In this document: piece after piece, positions 25,347 to 34,141 of the stretch
How the letters are laid out: each line of letters starts with the position of its first letter
Position numbering within the stretch: the first letter of the stretch is position 1
NCBI RefSeq assembly: GCF_001570625.1
Contig: NZ_BBQT01000011.1
Coordinates: forward strand, 1 to 64,000
Length of the DNA: 64,000 nucleotides
Origin: Syntrophomonas wolfei subsp. methylbutyratica
Lineage (GTDB): Bacteria > Bacillota > Syntrophomonadia > Syntrophomonadales > Syntrophomonadaceae
Reading direction: 5' to 3'
The notes under the pieces: model-generated
Told to the model about the DNA's origin: nothing
Database searches by the model: none
Seen by the model: the letters and a program-made list of their open reading frames with translations, nothing else
Made by a program: the position numbers and the translations under genes

Positions 25347-25571
25347 TTATCCCCCTCCTACCGGCGGAAAAATGGAAAGGGTATCTCCCTCCTGCAGCAC
25401 CCGGTTCAGGTCAGCCGATTTTCCATTTACGAATATTATGCCCAGGTCGGTCGGGGATATAGCCAGTCCCTCAACTATATCTTGCACCTTGGCCGCTTCA
25501 GGATAAATCCCTGACTGAATCTTAAAACGGCCCTGGCGTAATGTTGCAAATAGCTTAACTACTATCTTCAC
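25347..25571 (-). CDS. MoaD/ThiS-like sulfur-carrier protein
   Basis: A 74-residue ubiquitin-fold sulfur carrier ending in PPVGGG, with the di-glycine needed for adenylation and thiocarboxylation. VVKLFATLRQGRF at the N-terminus is typical of MoaD. The GTG at 25571 follows GGGAGG. It is transcribed with the E1-like gene and is likely the sulfur donor for the pterin dithiolene that carries tungsten or molybdenum. Confidence 0.88.
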   Translation of the reverse strand: MKIVVKLFATLRQGRFKIQSGIYPEAAKVQDIVEGLAISPTDLGIIFVNGKSADLNRVLQEGDTLSIFPPVGGG

Positions 25572-25625
25572 CTTTCTACCTCCCGATTATTTCTACACAA
25601 AACCTGTCCAAGTTTAGTTCCACTG

Positions 25626-25670
25626 TAAAAACCCCTTTTTATGCAGAAGGGTTGCATGAATATACAAAGC
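25626..25670 (+). repeat. 45-base repeat shared with 42720-42763
   Basis: AAAAACCCCTTTTTATGCAG then AAGGGTTGCATGAATATACA and AAGC. The second copy differs at few positions. AACCC...GGGTT can pair. A partial relative (GGTTGTATAAATATACC) lies at 34076-34092. Confidence 0.6.
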
Positions 25671-25691
25671 TCCCTACATAGCCTGACATAT

Positions 25692-25910
25692 TCAATCCTG
25701 CCACAATTCGGCGGCCAGGTCCTCCACTTCTTTCTTGAGCGCTGCGGTGGCTTTTTGGTCAATAAGCCACTCTTCGCCCTGGCAAAACACTACATCGCCT
25801 TCCCGGGCTGGCGGCGGAAGTTTTGCTCGCCTAACTTTTATAACCTGGCCCTTATCCCTTATTTCCAGAAGGGCAAAATCCCCTTCAAAGCGTTCAATTA
25901 CGGCTTTCAT
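25692..25910 (-). CDS. DUF3006 family small protein
   Basis: A 72-residue protein of the DUF3006 type: AVIERFEGDFALLEI, then a lysine/arginine-rich strand, PPPAREGDVVF and a helical tail. Such genes often lie beside ComEC-like metallo-beta-lactamase lipoprotein genes, as here. ATG 25910 follows GGAGGGAACAGCC. Function unknown; the basic beta-rich body suggests a nucleic-acid or partner-binding role. Confidence 0.75.
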   Translation of the reverse strand: MKAVIERFEGDFALLEIRDKGQVIKVRRAKLPPPAREGDVVFCQGEEWLIDQKATAALKKEVEDLAAELWQD

Positions 25911-26034
25911 TGGCTGTTCCCTCCTGTAGGCAAAAACTGCATAATAACTTGCCTGGCTTACTCCTCCGTACCCGGCAATAACTCAATAACTCAAGTGCCT
26001 GGTACCATGCAATTCCATACCCGGACATATTGTC

Positions 26035-26094
26035 GCTTTTCCCACTTCCCACTTCCCATTTCTCACCTCTCACCTCCCACTTCCCACCTCCCAT
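26035..26094. repeat. Low-complexity purine/pyrimidine tandem repeat
   Basis: Irregular repeats of CCCACTT and CTCACCT make a 60-base strand-biased tract between the DUF3006 gene and the end of the lipoprotein gene. Shorter stretches of like composition lie at 150-170 and 42895-42920. Confidence 0.6.
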
Positions 26095-27275
26095 TAAGGC
26101 TGGCAATTCTTGCAGGGCCGATATCCCTTTTCCAGCGCCTCTTCCCGGCTGGGCAGGCGGATCTGGTTTTTGGCCGCCGGCAGGTTCGGACAATCCGGAC
26201 GGTGAAAGACCCGGGATTTAAGGTTCCCTATATAGAAAACGCCTTCTTCACCTTGTACGGCAGTAGATACGGGCACCGGGCTCAACCCTGCAGACGCTTC
26301 CTTTTTCCCCTTCTTATAGGCTTCTATCTTTTGTCCATTTGAAGTGATAATAAGGGTGCCATCTTCATCCGTCCTCAGCAGCTCTGCTCCGTATTTCCCC
26401 AGCACTTGCAAAGTTTCGCGGTGGGGATGTCCATAATCATTATTAGGAGCACACATAATTACGGCCCAGGAGGGAGCTACGGCCTTAATAAAGTCTTCTC
26501 CGCTGCTGCTCGCGCTGCCATGATGTCCTAACTTTAAAACATCAGCCCTGATATTGAGACCGGAAGATAGTATCTGCTCTTCACTCTCTTTTTCGGCATC
26601 CCCCATGAATAGAAAAGATTTTGCTCCATAATCTATTTTCAATACCGCACTATAATTGTTCAAATCTTCGTAATGATCAGCCCTGGGGGCGATAAATCGC
26701 GCCTTTATCGCTTGAAGCGGAAGTTCTACCCCTGCTTTGGCTGTGCTAATCTTCAGCCCCTTGTTCTTTATGGCCAGGAGCAAATCCCTGAAAGTATCGC
26801 TGCTATGGGTAACTCGCGGCATATAGACCGCTTTAACCGGAAACTCCTGCACTACTTTAATGAGCCCTCCGATATGATCCGCGTGGGGATGGGTGCCAAC
26901 AATAGCTGCCAATTCCTGAATCCCACATTCCTGCAGGTAGGCACAAAGCGCCTCTCCCTGAACCTTGTCTCCACCATCCACCAGGATATTTTCCCCGCCC
27001 GGGCATTGCAGCAAAATAGCATCCCCTTGACCCACATCAATAAAATGAAGCTTGAGTATATCTTCACTGCTGCCAGCAGGCTCTGCCTTCGGCGCCGGTG
27101 AAACAGCTTTACTTTGCACCGGCAGTTCATTGTGCGCCGGAGGGGATGCTTCTTCCCGGGGTGCGGCACAGCCTCCCAAGACGATCGTGATGGACAGTAG
27201 AAATATTAGCAGCAAGCATGTCAGAGTGCCGGTTTTCCTGGCCGCGTGAAAGCAATTTGTATTCTTCGTTATAAT
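26094..27275 (-). CDS. ComEC-like metallo-beta-lactamase lipoprotein with Ada-type zinc tail
   Basis: An exported hydrolase of the ComEC/Rec2 metallo-beta-lactamase group. Visible are the lipobox IVLGGC, FIDVGQGDAILLQCPGG, the metal motif THPHADHIGG, FLFMGDAEKESE and LGHHGS. The C-terminus (VFHRPDCPNLP ... PCKNC) is an Ada-like metal-binding module. An ordinary start is hard to find: a TTG at 27215 gives 373 residues but begins inside the hydrophobic core with no ribosome site. An in-frame ATT at 27273-27275 follows AAAGGAGG by seven bases and adds a proper basic n-region (KNTNCFHAARKTG). I favour the longer form. The substrate may be extracellular nucleic acid, nucleotide or phosphodiester. 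Confidence 0.8.
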   Translation of the reverse strand: MITKNTNCFHAARKTGTLTCLLLIFLLSITIVLGGCAAPREEASPPAHNELPVQSKAVSPAPKAEPAGSSEDILKLHFIDVGQGDAILLQCPGGENILVDGGDKVQGEALCAYLQECGIQELAAIVGTHPHADHIGGLIKVVQEFPVKAVYMPRVTHSSDTFRDLLLAIKNKGLKISTAKAGVELPLQAIKARFIAPRADHYEDLNNYSAVLKIDYGAKSFLFMGDAEKESEEQILSSGLNIRADVLKLGHHGSASSSGEDFIKAVAPSWAVIMCAPNNDYGHPHRETLQVLGKYGAELLRTDEDGTLIITSNGQKIEAYKKGKKEASAGLSPVPVSTAVQGEEGVFYIGNLKSRVFHRPDCPNLPAAKNQIRLPSREEALEKGYRPCKNCQP

Positions 27276-27499
27276 GAACTTACCTCCTTTTAGGATTTAA
27301 TAATATTATCATAGCAGTTTGCCCATGCGGTAACAACGAAGCGAGAGACAGTGCTTCCATGGTGCTGAGCTTAGCCATCTGGGCCAGTTCTCCAGTAAAT
27401 TCTACGGCGTTTTGATCAAGCTGGAAGCAATATTTAAGGTAACATCAGCCATGTACAAATACAAAGGCTGATTATTTTCAAGGGGTATCATAGCAATAG

Positions 27500-27549
27500 T
27501 TGGCGGAAAAACTAAAATATATTAGACTAAATAATAGCAAATATTATTT
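27500..27549 (+). promoter_or_regulatory. Superoxide dismutase promoter and AT-rich operator
   Basis: TTGGCG, 17 bases, TAGACT is a plausible -35/-10 pair. Directly after it comes the perfect inverted repeat AAATAATA-GCAAA-TATTATTT (27529-27549), covering the expected transcription start. The AT-rich character is like Fur/PerR boxes. The remaining 27276-27499 holds no gene I can see. Confidence 0.45.
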
Positions 27550-27578
27550 TGCAATTTATGAGAAAAGGGGTGTTTGTA

Positions 27579-28178
27579 ATGGCTCATACTCTACCGGATT
27601 TACCGTATGCCTATGATGCGCTGGAACCTTTTTATGATGAACAGACAGTTAGATTACACCATGATATGCACCACAAGGCCTATGTTGATGGACTAAACAA
27701 CGCGGAGAGCAAGCTGGCCGAAGCCCTGGAAAAAGGTGATTTCGCCTTAATCAAACACATCGAGCGGGAGCTGTCTTTCCACGGCTCAGGGCACATTTTG
27801 CACACTATGTTCTGGGAAAATATGAAGCCGGGTGGGGGAGGTCCTGCCGATGGGGCAGTGGCTGAGCTGATTGACCGTGATTTCGGCTCCTTCGATAACT
27901 TCAAAAAGCTCTTCTCTGCTTCTGCTCTTGCGGTAGAGGGTTCGGGATGGGCCATACTGGCCTGTAATCCGGTATTTGAAAAGTTGGTGGTCTTGCAGGC
28001 AGAAAAGCACCAGGATCTAACTCAATGGGGCGCAGTTCCGTTGTTGATTGTGGATGTCTGGGAACATGCTTATTACCTCAAGTACCAGAACAAGCGGGCG
28101 GCTTGGATTGAAGCCTGGTGGAATCTCATAAACTGGGATGATGTTAACCGGCGGGTAGCTTTAATGCAGCAAAAATGA
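27579..28178 (+). CDS. sodA: Superoxide dismutase (Fe/Mn)
   Basis: A 199-residue Fe/Mn superoxide dismutase. Metal ligands are the His in RLHHDMHH, the His in SFHGSGHILH, and the Asp and His in DVWEHAYY; MFWENMKPGGGG and NKRAAWIEAWW are classic. The ATG at 27579 follows AAAAGGGGTG; a longer frame from 27549 adds ten unlikely residues. It detoxifies superoxide in the cytoplasm of an oxygen-sensitive organism. Metal preference cannot be told safely from the sequence. Confidence 0.95.
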   Translation: MAHTLPDLPYAYDALEPFYDEQTVRLHHDMHHKAYVDGLNNAESKLAEALEKGDFALIKHIERELSFHGSGHILHTMFWENMKPGGGGPADGAVAELIDRDFGSFDNFKKLFSASALAVEGSGWAILACNPVFEKLVVLQAEKHQDLTQWGAVPLLIVDVWEHAYYLKYQNKRAAWIEAWWNLINWDDVNRRVALMQQK

Positions 28179-28187
28179 CATAACAGC

Positions 28188-28223
28188 GCAGCGGGTATTT
28201 GCAGCTACCCGCTGCACCGTTTT
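28188..28223. terminator. Bidirectional terminator between sod and Wzz-like gene
   Basis: GCAGCGGGTA/TACCCGCTGC, ten perfect pairs with an eight-base loop, followed by ACCGTTTT on the plus strand. It serves the convergent genes on both sides. Confidence 0.75.
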
Positions 28224-28231
28224 GGTACTAC

Positions 28232-29545
28232 TTAAACATTTCCCGTGAATCCTTTCAACTCCTCTGATTCACTTTTATTCGTTCCATTCTCACGAAGATA
28301 TTCTATGAGAAATATGCTAAAGGTGGCCAGCATCAGGCCAAGAACGGCAGCTATGGCTATATTTAACATTTTATTAGGCTTTATCGGAGCTTCGGGAACC
28401 ATGGCTTCGGATACAGTTATGATGTTATTATCAGCCAGGTTGATTGATTCTGTCATTTTCAATTCTGCTATTTTGGAAGATAACAGGGTTACCACGCTTT
28501 CTCTCCTGCTGACTTCGTTTTGCAATTTCTTTTCACCGATCTGGTTTCTTATCAGTTCTGCTTCCAGATCGAGGATTTCTTTTTCCTGCCGGGTGATTTC
28601 CTGCCTGGTTTTATTTATCTGTACATTGAGTTCGGCCAGATCTGTTGTTTTGCTGTTATAGGCGTCCATTAATGATGTATAGTTCATATTAATCTGCTCA
28701 CTGCTAACCGTACCATCTTTTATATCAATGCCCTGCAGGTCAGCAGGCAGGATGCCATTGGCGGTATTGACCGTAGTTAGAGTATGAGGCGTATGGGCAA
28801 TGGTTTCCTGGAGCTGTTTGATCCCTTCTTGCTGGCTGGCCCGGTCAATTTCAGCCTTGGCCAGCCATGATTGGTAATTTATCAAGTCTTCTCGTTTTTT
28901 ACCCAACTGGCTGTTCAGGAATTCTATGGAGCGAGATTGTAGTTTGTGCTCTTTTAGTTTTTCACTGGCTGCATCAAGCTCAGCTTCTTCCTTTTGCAGC
29001 CATTCTTTTTCCATGATTTCTAAAGACTGGGCCATTTTTTTCTTATTAATCTTGTTAATATGTAATATGAATTCTTCCCGCAAAGTGTTGGCAATAGTGG
29101 CTGCCAGCTCCGGGTTGTTATTGCTTACTGTTATAATAATCAGGTTGGTGTTTTGCAGCTGTTGGGTTTTTATAGATGATTTAAGTCCGTTTCTTGTATA
29201 AGGCAACTGTAGCTTTTTAATAACTGCTTCCATTATAGCCGGGGATTTTACTTGCTGCTCGCAACTTAAAGCACTCATATAGGGGATTTCCCCCAGTTCG
29301 TTAACCGTATCTGCTATATCGTTGGTGCTTTCATTTTCCCGGCTAAGCTGAGCCTGATAAATTGAAACCACAGTACTTGCTTCGTAAACCGGTTCCAGAA
29401 TAAAGAAGCTAAATATACCGCTTAAAAGCATGCATATCAGTGTAACTGCAATAATGGTGTGTTTCCATTTGTTAATGGTTTTAAATATGTCACGGAGGTC
29501 TATTTCTTCATAGTCATTATAATAGGAAGGATCGTTTCCTTGCAT
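28232..29545 (-). CDS. Wzz/chain-length-determinant family membrane protein
   Basis: A 437-residue polysaccharide co-polymerase-like protein. A cytoplasmic N-terminus (DLRDIFKTINKWKH) leads into a first helix near 33-53, a long extracytoplasmic coiled-coil region (about 150-370), the proline-rich PEAPIKPNK and a second helix (LNIAIAAVLGLMLATFSIF). No tyrosine kinase domain is fused. ATG follows GAGAGGAGC. Its neighbours are not glycan genes, so it is isolated here. It may control length or export of a surface polysaccharide. Confidence 0.85.
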   Translation of the reverse strand: MQGNDPSYYNDYEEIDLRDIFKTINKWKHTIIAVTLICMLLSGIFSFFILEPVYEASTVVSIYQAQLSRENESTNDIADTVNELGEIPYMSALSCEQQVKSPAIMEAVIKKLQLPYTRNGLKSSIKTQQLQNTNLIIITVSNNNPELAATIANTLREEFILHINKINKKKMAQSLEIMEKEWLQKEEAELDAASEKLKEHKLQSRSIEFLNSQLGKKREDLINYQSWLAKAEIDRASQQEGIKQLQETIAHTPHTLTTVNTANGILPADLQGIDIKDGTVSSEQINMNYTSLMDAYNSKTTDLAELNVQINKTRQEITRQEKEILDLEAELIRNQIGEKKLQNEVSRRESVVTLLSSKIAELKMTESINLADNNIITVSEAMVPEAPIKPNKMLNIAIAAVLGLMLATFSIFLIEYLRENGTNKSESEELKGFTGNV

Positions 29546-29695
29546 TTACTTCGTTAGCTCCTCTCTTTTTTCTTAGAAAACATGTTTGTATTGTATCATA
29601 TACATAAGGAACAATTACACATTCTAAATAGAATTGTTCAAAAATATCTCTTAATGTGAATAGAGCAGGTTTTCTAAAGGAACTCCAATAAATTA

Positions 29696-30874
29696 TCATA
29701 CAGACTCATCTTGCTTAAGTGCTTTAACCCGGCTGCCTTTCTTTAGTTCCCGGCTGCCATCCCGGACAACAGTTTCGCCGACCTGGATTCCCTTGATTAC
29801 TTCCACCCATTGCTGGTTTTTTTCGCCTACCTGGATCGAACGCTGCTCAATACGGCCTTCCTTTACCAGCCACACCCGGTAATGCCCCTTTTCATCAAGA
29901 CGTACCGACTCACGGGGAAGCAGAATAACCCCTTCCTTACGCAAGGTTTCAATAGCAACCCGTACCTCATATCCCGGTTGAAGATTGGCTGTCTGTTCCA
30001 AAGTGATAATAACTGGAACCCGGCGCTGGATTACCCCCAGAGCGGAAGTTTTCTCATAAGCCCGGGGATAGATTTTACTGACCTGAGCGCTAAGAACCTC
30101 TTCACCCAGTACGGGAGCGGTAATCTGGGTGCTCTGCCCTATCCGTACCCGCCGTATCTCATCACTCAAGAGCTCGGCTTTTACCTCCAACTGTCCGGCA
30201 GAACCCAGTTGAGCCAGCAAGGTGCCCGGTGCAACTACCTGTCCGACTTTAACCGGCAGATCCAGAATGATTCCCGATACCGGGCTTGTAACCTGGAGTT
30301 GTTCCCGCTTTTCTTCCAGGCTGTTGAACATCTCGCTTAAACTGGCCACCTGCTGGCTTAAACCGCTGACACCAGCTTCCTGTTGGGATACAGTCTTTCT
30401 TAACTTGTCTACCTCCAGCTCGGCCTCTTCATATTCAGCCTGGGCCAGTGCTCTCGATTGCAGCAGGGTTTTCTTTCGAGCCAGGTCGTTTTCCGCCTGC
30501 TTGAGCTCCAGGCGGAGTGATTGCATTTTAAGCCCGGCAGCTTGCAGCTCTGCTTCCGTCCGGGCCAGCTGGGAACGGGCGGAAGCGGTTTCGGCAGTTA
30601 ACTCCGGGCTGGAAAGTTTCATCAATAGCTGCCCCGGCATAACCTTATCCCCTGATGCAACCAGCAATTCTCGCACCTGGGCAGTTGACACCGCCTGCAA
30701 TTCCCGGTCATCAGCCGCCTGAACATAAGCGGTCTCCTCCAATGTGAGGGTAAAGGTTCCGCGACTGGCCTGGACCACTTCCACCGGTTCAGCACTGATG
30801 GCCATCATGGCTGCTGCGGCTATAAGAGCAAGAAGAATGAGCCCCCCTATTATCCAGTTTTTTTTGCTTTTCAT
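29696..30874 (-). CDS. HlyD/MacA-type membrane fusion protein
   Basis: A 392-residue periplasmic adaptor-like protein: an N-terminal anchor (WIIGGLILLALIAAAAMMA), a lipoyl-like half (VQASRGTFTLTLEE), a coiled-coil hairpin (about 95-195), the second lipoyl half (SPVSGIILDLPVKVGQVVAPG) and beta-barrel domains to the end. It is downstream of an FtsX-like permease and a LolD-type ATPase and would form a three-part exporter with them. In a Gram-positive it probably helps move lipids, peptides or drugs out of the membrane. Confidence 0.9.
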   Translation of the reverse strand: MKSKKNWIIGGLILLALIAAAAMMAISAEPVEVVQASRGTFTLTLEETAYVQAADDRELQAVSTAQVRELLVASGDKVMPGQLLMKLSSPELTAETASARSQLARTEAELQAAGLKMQSLRLELKQAENDLARKKTLLQSRALAQAEYEEAELEVDKLRKTVSQQEAGVSGLSQQVASLSEMFNSLEEKREQLQVTSPVSGIILDLPVKVGQVVAPGTLLAQLGSAGQLEVKAELLSDEIRRVRIGQSTQITAPVLGEEVLSAQVSKIYPRAYEKTSALGVIQRRVPVIITLEQTANLQPGYEVRVAIETLRKEGVILLPRESVRLDEKGHYRVWLVKEGRIEQRSIQVGEKNQQWVEVIKGIQVGETVVRDGSRELKKGSRVKALKQDESV

Positions 30875-30894
30875 AGCTGCTTTTAACCTCCTCT

Positions 30895-33276
30895 TTAATC
30901 CTGGTTTTTCAACGCTTCTACCATATCCAACCGCTCTACTTTGCGGATGGCCAACTGCTGCCCGATCCAGACAAAAAATAATGCCAGCCCGGCAACAATA
31001 AAATAAGTGCGGGGATATATGATTACCGGAAAGCTATAAAGCTCAGTACTGGCGCTGGCTATGTAAGCCGCCCCCGCAGCCTTGCCGGCAGGTAATCCCA
31101 GAGCAATACCCAGTAAGGCTTGCATCCAGGTTTCCTTGCGCAACAGGCCTGACACTTCCCCCCGTGAATAGCCCAAAACCCTCAGGGAAGCCAGTTCCCG
31201 CTGGCGCTCATTAAAGGTCATTACCGAGCTATTATAAATAATAGCCAATCCCAGCAGCCCGGCAAAGAGAATCATTATCGCAATCGAAGTAGTGGTAGTT
31301 CCCATAAGTTGCTCAAAGGTCTCCCGCTCCCGGGCAGGACTGCTTACCGAAGCTACCCGGCTCATTTCCTGCAAGCGATTCTCCACCGATGGCATCCGGG
31401 CGGCGTCGAGCTTCAAAAGTACCGCACTGGCCAGTTCTTGCTCTTCTAGCAGGCTATTGGCAGTAGCAAGCGATACATAAGAGCCACTGCCGGTCATGGG
31501 TTCGTTTATACCCATTATGGTCAGACGCGAGCTGCGGGAAGGTCCAATCCCCAGCGTGGTCTCCACCACTACTTCATCTCCCACCTGCAGACCCAGCTTG
31601 TCAGCCACCCGCTTGCCCAGAAGGATACCCTCTTCAGGAATTTGCCGCTCCTGCCCCAGTTTATCATAAACCCGTTTCAAGCGATTGGAAGGAGTCATTC
31701 CCAGCAAGACTTCGTCCTTGGACTCTCCCCCGGCATGAAGTTTTACCGGCACTTCCATCATAGGCTCCATACGCTGTACTTCATTCCAGCGAGTCCAGTC
31801 CAAAATCTCCGAATATTTTACCGGTTCGGTAAAACGAATCATGTAATCATAGCGGTTTATCTGTTCAAAGTTCTGGTTCATGAGATAATCGGTAGCATCA
31901 AGGGAAAAGCAGGAAAAAACCAGCAGCACCACGGAACTTATAATCCCCAAAACGCTTACGGCAAATCGTCCCCGGTTGCGGAATATGGAGCGCAGGCTCA
32001 TTTTCCAACTACTGCTTAACTGCTGCCAAAACCAGTACCAGCTCTCCAAGGGGGTACGCCGTCCCGAGGAAGGAGGCTGGGTACGCATAGCCTCTGCCGG
32101 GTTGATGCGGATTACCGAACGGGAAGCAAAGAATCCGGAAGCTATACCTACCAGAGAAGTAATCAGGAAACTATACAGCACCACCCGGAAATTTATTTCA
32201 TTAGTCATGTTAGGCAAATTGAAAAACTGGGCATAAAGATTATTTAAAACTGCAGTCAAAGCTATGCCCAGGCCAGTACCCAGAATCGCTGCCACCAAAC
32301 CAACCGCCAGCCCATAAGAAGTATAATGCCACATTATCCGGCAGTTATCGAAACCCAGTGCCTTCATGACACCAATGGGCAGTCGCTGGGAACGAATCAG
32401 TCGAGTTAGAATAATGAACTGTATCCCGGCCGCCACCAGGAAAAAGATGAAAGGCAAAGTGAGAGCAAAAAGCTTTATTCCGTCCAATTCTGCTTGCAAT
32501 ACAAGATGGCTGGACTGATCCTTGCGCGGGTAGCTGGTGATATTCCCGTAAGGCGCCAGTATCTTCTCCACCTGCTCCTTAATTTTTTCTTCATCTACTC
32601 CGGGGGCCAAATCCACCAGTAGCTGGTTAATCTGCCCGGGTAAGCCCAGTATCTGCTGGGCCTGTAGCTGAGAAAGCATTAAAATCCCAAATCGTTCCGG
32701 TTCCGGGAAAAGCGAACCCGCATCTTTCATGGGATAGATAAATTCCGGGCTGGTGGCGGTACCAATGACTGCCAGGCTTACTTTCTTGCCATCAGCAATA
32801 ATCTCCATATCCTGACCCGGGGCCAGTAGGTTAGCCCGGGCATACTGCGGGTCAAGCAATACAGCAACCTTCCCCGAAGCTGTCGGTTCAAGCTGGCGGC
32901 CTGACAGGAGGTGCAGGCGGTTAAGCTCATTCTCCATGGGCAGGGAGTAGCCCGTCAAACGACCGGTTATCCTCTCCTGGCCTTCTTTAATAATAGGAAC
33001 ATCCTTTTGAATACGCCCGCTGGCATTGAGCACTCCAGGCAAAGCCTCCACCCTCGCCACTATCGATTCCGGCGCCTTGACTACCTGGAAAGTATAATCA
33101 GCAAAAGCATAATCCTGGTAAAACTGTTGCTGCGAGCGGCTTAAATTATTATAAGAGCTGCTCATGCCAATGTATATTATCACCCCCAGAGTGACAATCA
33201 ACACCAGAGCCAGGAACTGCCCCCGGCCAGCCTGAATGGTTCGAAATAATCTGCGGGTGAGGATAGTCATTACCAC
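30895..33276 (-). CDS. FtsX/MacB-like ABC transporter permease
   Basis: A 793-residue permease with two FtsX repeats. A first helix (QFLALVLIVTLGVIIYIGM) precedes a large extracytoplasmic domain; a first helix group lies at about 265-400, a second extracytoplasmic domain follows at about 440-650, and a last helix group ends the protein. Such LolC/E-type permeases transmit ATPase motion to extracytoplasmic domains. It overlaps the ATPase gene by seven bases. An ATG six bases on (MTILTRRLF) is an equally possible start. Confidence 0.9.
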   Translation of the reverse strand: MVMTILTRRLFRTIQAGRGQFLALVLIVTLGVIIYIGMSSSYNNLSRSQQQFYQDYAFADYTFQVVKAPESIVARVEALPGVLNASGRIQKDVPIIKEGQERITGRLTGYSLPMENELNRLHLLSGRQLEPTASGKVAVLLDPQYARANLLAPGQDMEIIADGKKVSLAVIGTATSPEFIYPMKDAGSLFPEPERFGILMLSQLQAQQILGLPGQINQLLVDLAPGVDEEKIKEQVEKILAPYGNITSYPRKDQSSHLVLQAELDGIKLFALTLPFIFFLVAAGIQFIILTRLIRSQRLPIGVMKALGFDNCRIMWHYTSYGLAVGLVAAILGTGLGIALTAVLNNLYAQFFNLPNMTNEINFRVVLYSFLITSLVGIASGFFASRSVIRINPAEAMRTQPPSSGRRTPLESWYWFWQQLSSSWKMSLRSIFRNRGRFAVSVLGIISSVVLLVFSCFSLDATDYLMNQNFEQINRYDYMIRFTEPVKYSEILDWTRWNEVQRMEPMMEVPVKLHAGGESKDEVLLGMTPSNRLKRVYDKLGQERQIPEEGILLGKRVADKLGLQVGDEVVVETTLGIGPSRSSRLTIMGINEPMTGSGSYVSLATANSLLEEQELASAVLLKLDAARMPSVENRLQEMSRVASVSSPARERETFEQLMGTTTTSIAIMILFAGLLGLAIIYNSSVMTFNERQRELASLRVLGYSRGEVSGLLRKETWMQALLGIALGLPAGKAAGAAYIASASTELYSFPVIIYPRTYFIVAGLALFFVWIGQQLAIRKVERLDMVEALKNQD

Positions 33277-33980
33277 TCAATCCTTTCCGGCGGCAGGGGA
33301 TTTTCATTTATAACAATTTCCGCCACCAAGCCGCTGCGCATACGCAGCACCCGGTCGGCCATATCGGCAATGGCGGTATTATGCGTAACAATAATTACCG
33401 TACTGGCATGATTTTTCTGGATATCCCGCAAGAGCCTTAGTACCATTTTACCGGTTTCATAATCCAGAGCTCCGGTGGGTTCATCACATAAGAGCAATGG
33501 GGGACTCTTAACCATCGCCCGGGCAATGGCTACCCGCTGCTGTTCCCCGCCGCTTAGCTGGGAAGGGAAATGATCCTGTCGTTCCCATAGATTTACATCC
33601 CGCAAGACATCATCAACCGCCAGGGGTTCTGCTACCAGTTCCGCCGCCAGAGCTACATTTTCAGCTGCGGTCAGGTCGGCTATCAAATTATAAAATTGGA
33701 AGACGAATCCTACCTCCTGCCTCCGGTAACGGGTTAAGGCCTTTTCACGACCATTGCTTAGCAGTTGCTGGCCAAAAAGCATTTGCCCGCTGGAGGGTGT
33801 ATCTATTCCCCCAATCAGGTTCAGGAGGGTGCTTTTGCCGGAACCGCTGGGGCCCAGGATAACCAAGAGTTCCCCCCGGTATATTTCCAGAGAAGTTGAT
33901 TTTAAGGCCTCTACCTTAACTTCACCCATGGTGTAAGTTTTGCTGATATCACTTAGACTAAGTAGTACCTCGTTTGGCAA
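33270..33980 (-). CDS. LolD/MacB-type ABC transporter ATPase
   Basis: A 236-residue ATPase: Walker [27 protein letters not shown], signature LSGGEQQR, Walker [14 protein letters not shown]-loop TVIIVTHN. The layout with an FtsX-like permease and an HlyD-type adaptor is that of MacAB/YknXYZ exporters. It leads the three-gene unit. A GGGGAT/ATCCCC hairpin followed by T-rich sequence lies just upstream, near 34010-34025. Confidence 0.93.
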   Translation of the reverse strand: MPNEVLLSLSDISKTYTMGEVKVEALKSTSLEIYRGELLVILGPSGSGKSTLLNLIGGIDTPSSGQMLFGQQLLSNGREKALTRYRRQEVGFVFQFYNLIADLTAAENVALAAELVAEPLAVDDVLRDVNLWERQDHFPSQLSGGEQQRVAIARAMVKSPPLLLCDEPTGALDYETGKMVLRLLRDIQKNHASTVIIVTHNTAIADMADRVLRMRSGLVAEIVINENPLPPERIEW

Positions 33981-34141
33981 AGGATCAGCTCCTCTAAAAA
34001 TTTGGCCGGGGATGTTTTATCCCCTTTTTACTCTGCTGCTTCTTGATTCTACTGCAAAAGTTATTAATATTCATTGGTTGTATAAATATACCACTCAGCA
34101 ACCCTAAAAACAATCGAAGGGAGCATCAGGAGTGCCACCGC

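Noticed and set aside
25641-26342. Long plus-strand frame across the DUF3006 and ComEC-like genes
   Set aside because: It is antisense to two recognisable genes and composed of low-complexity Pro/Ser/His stretches.
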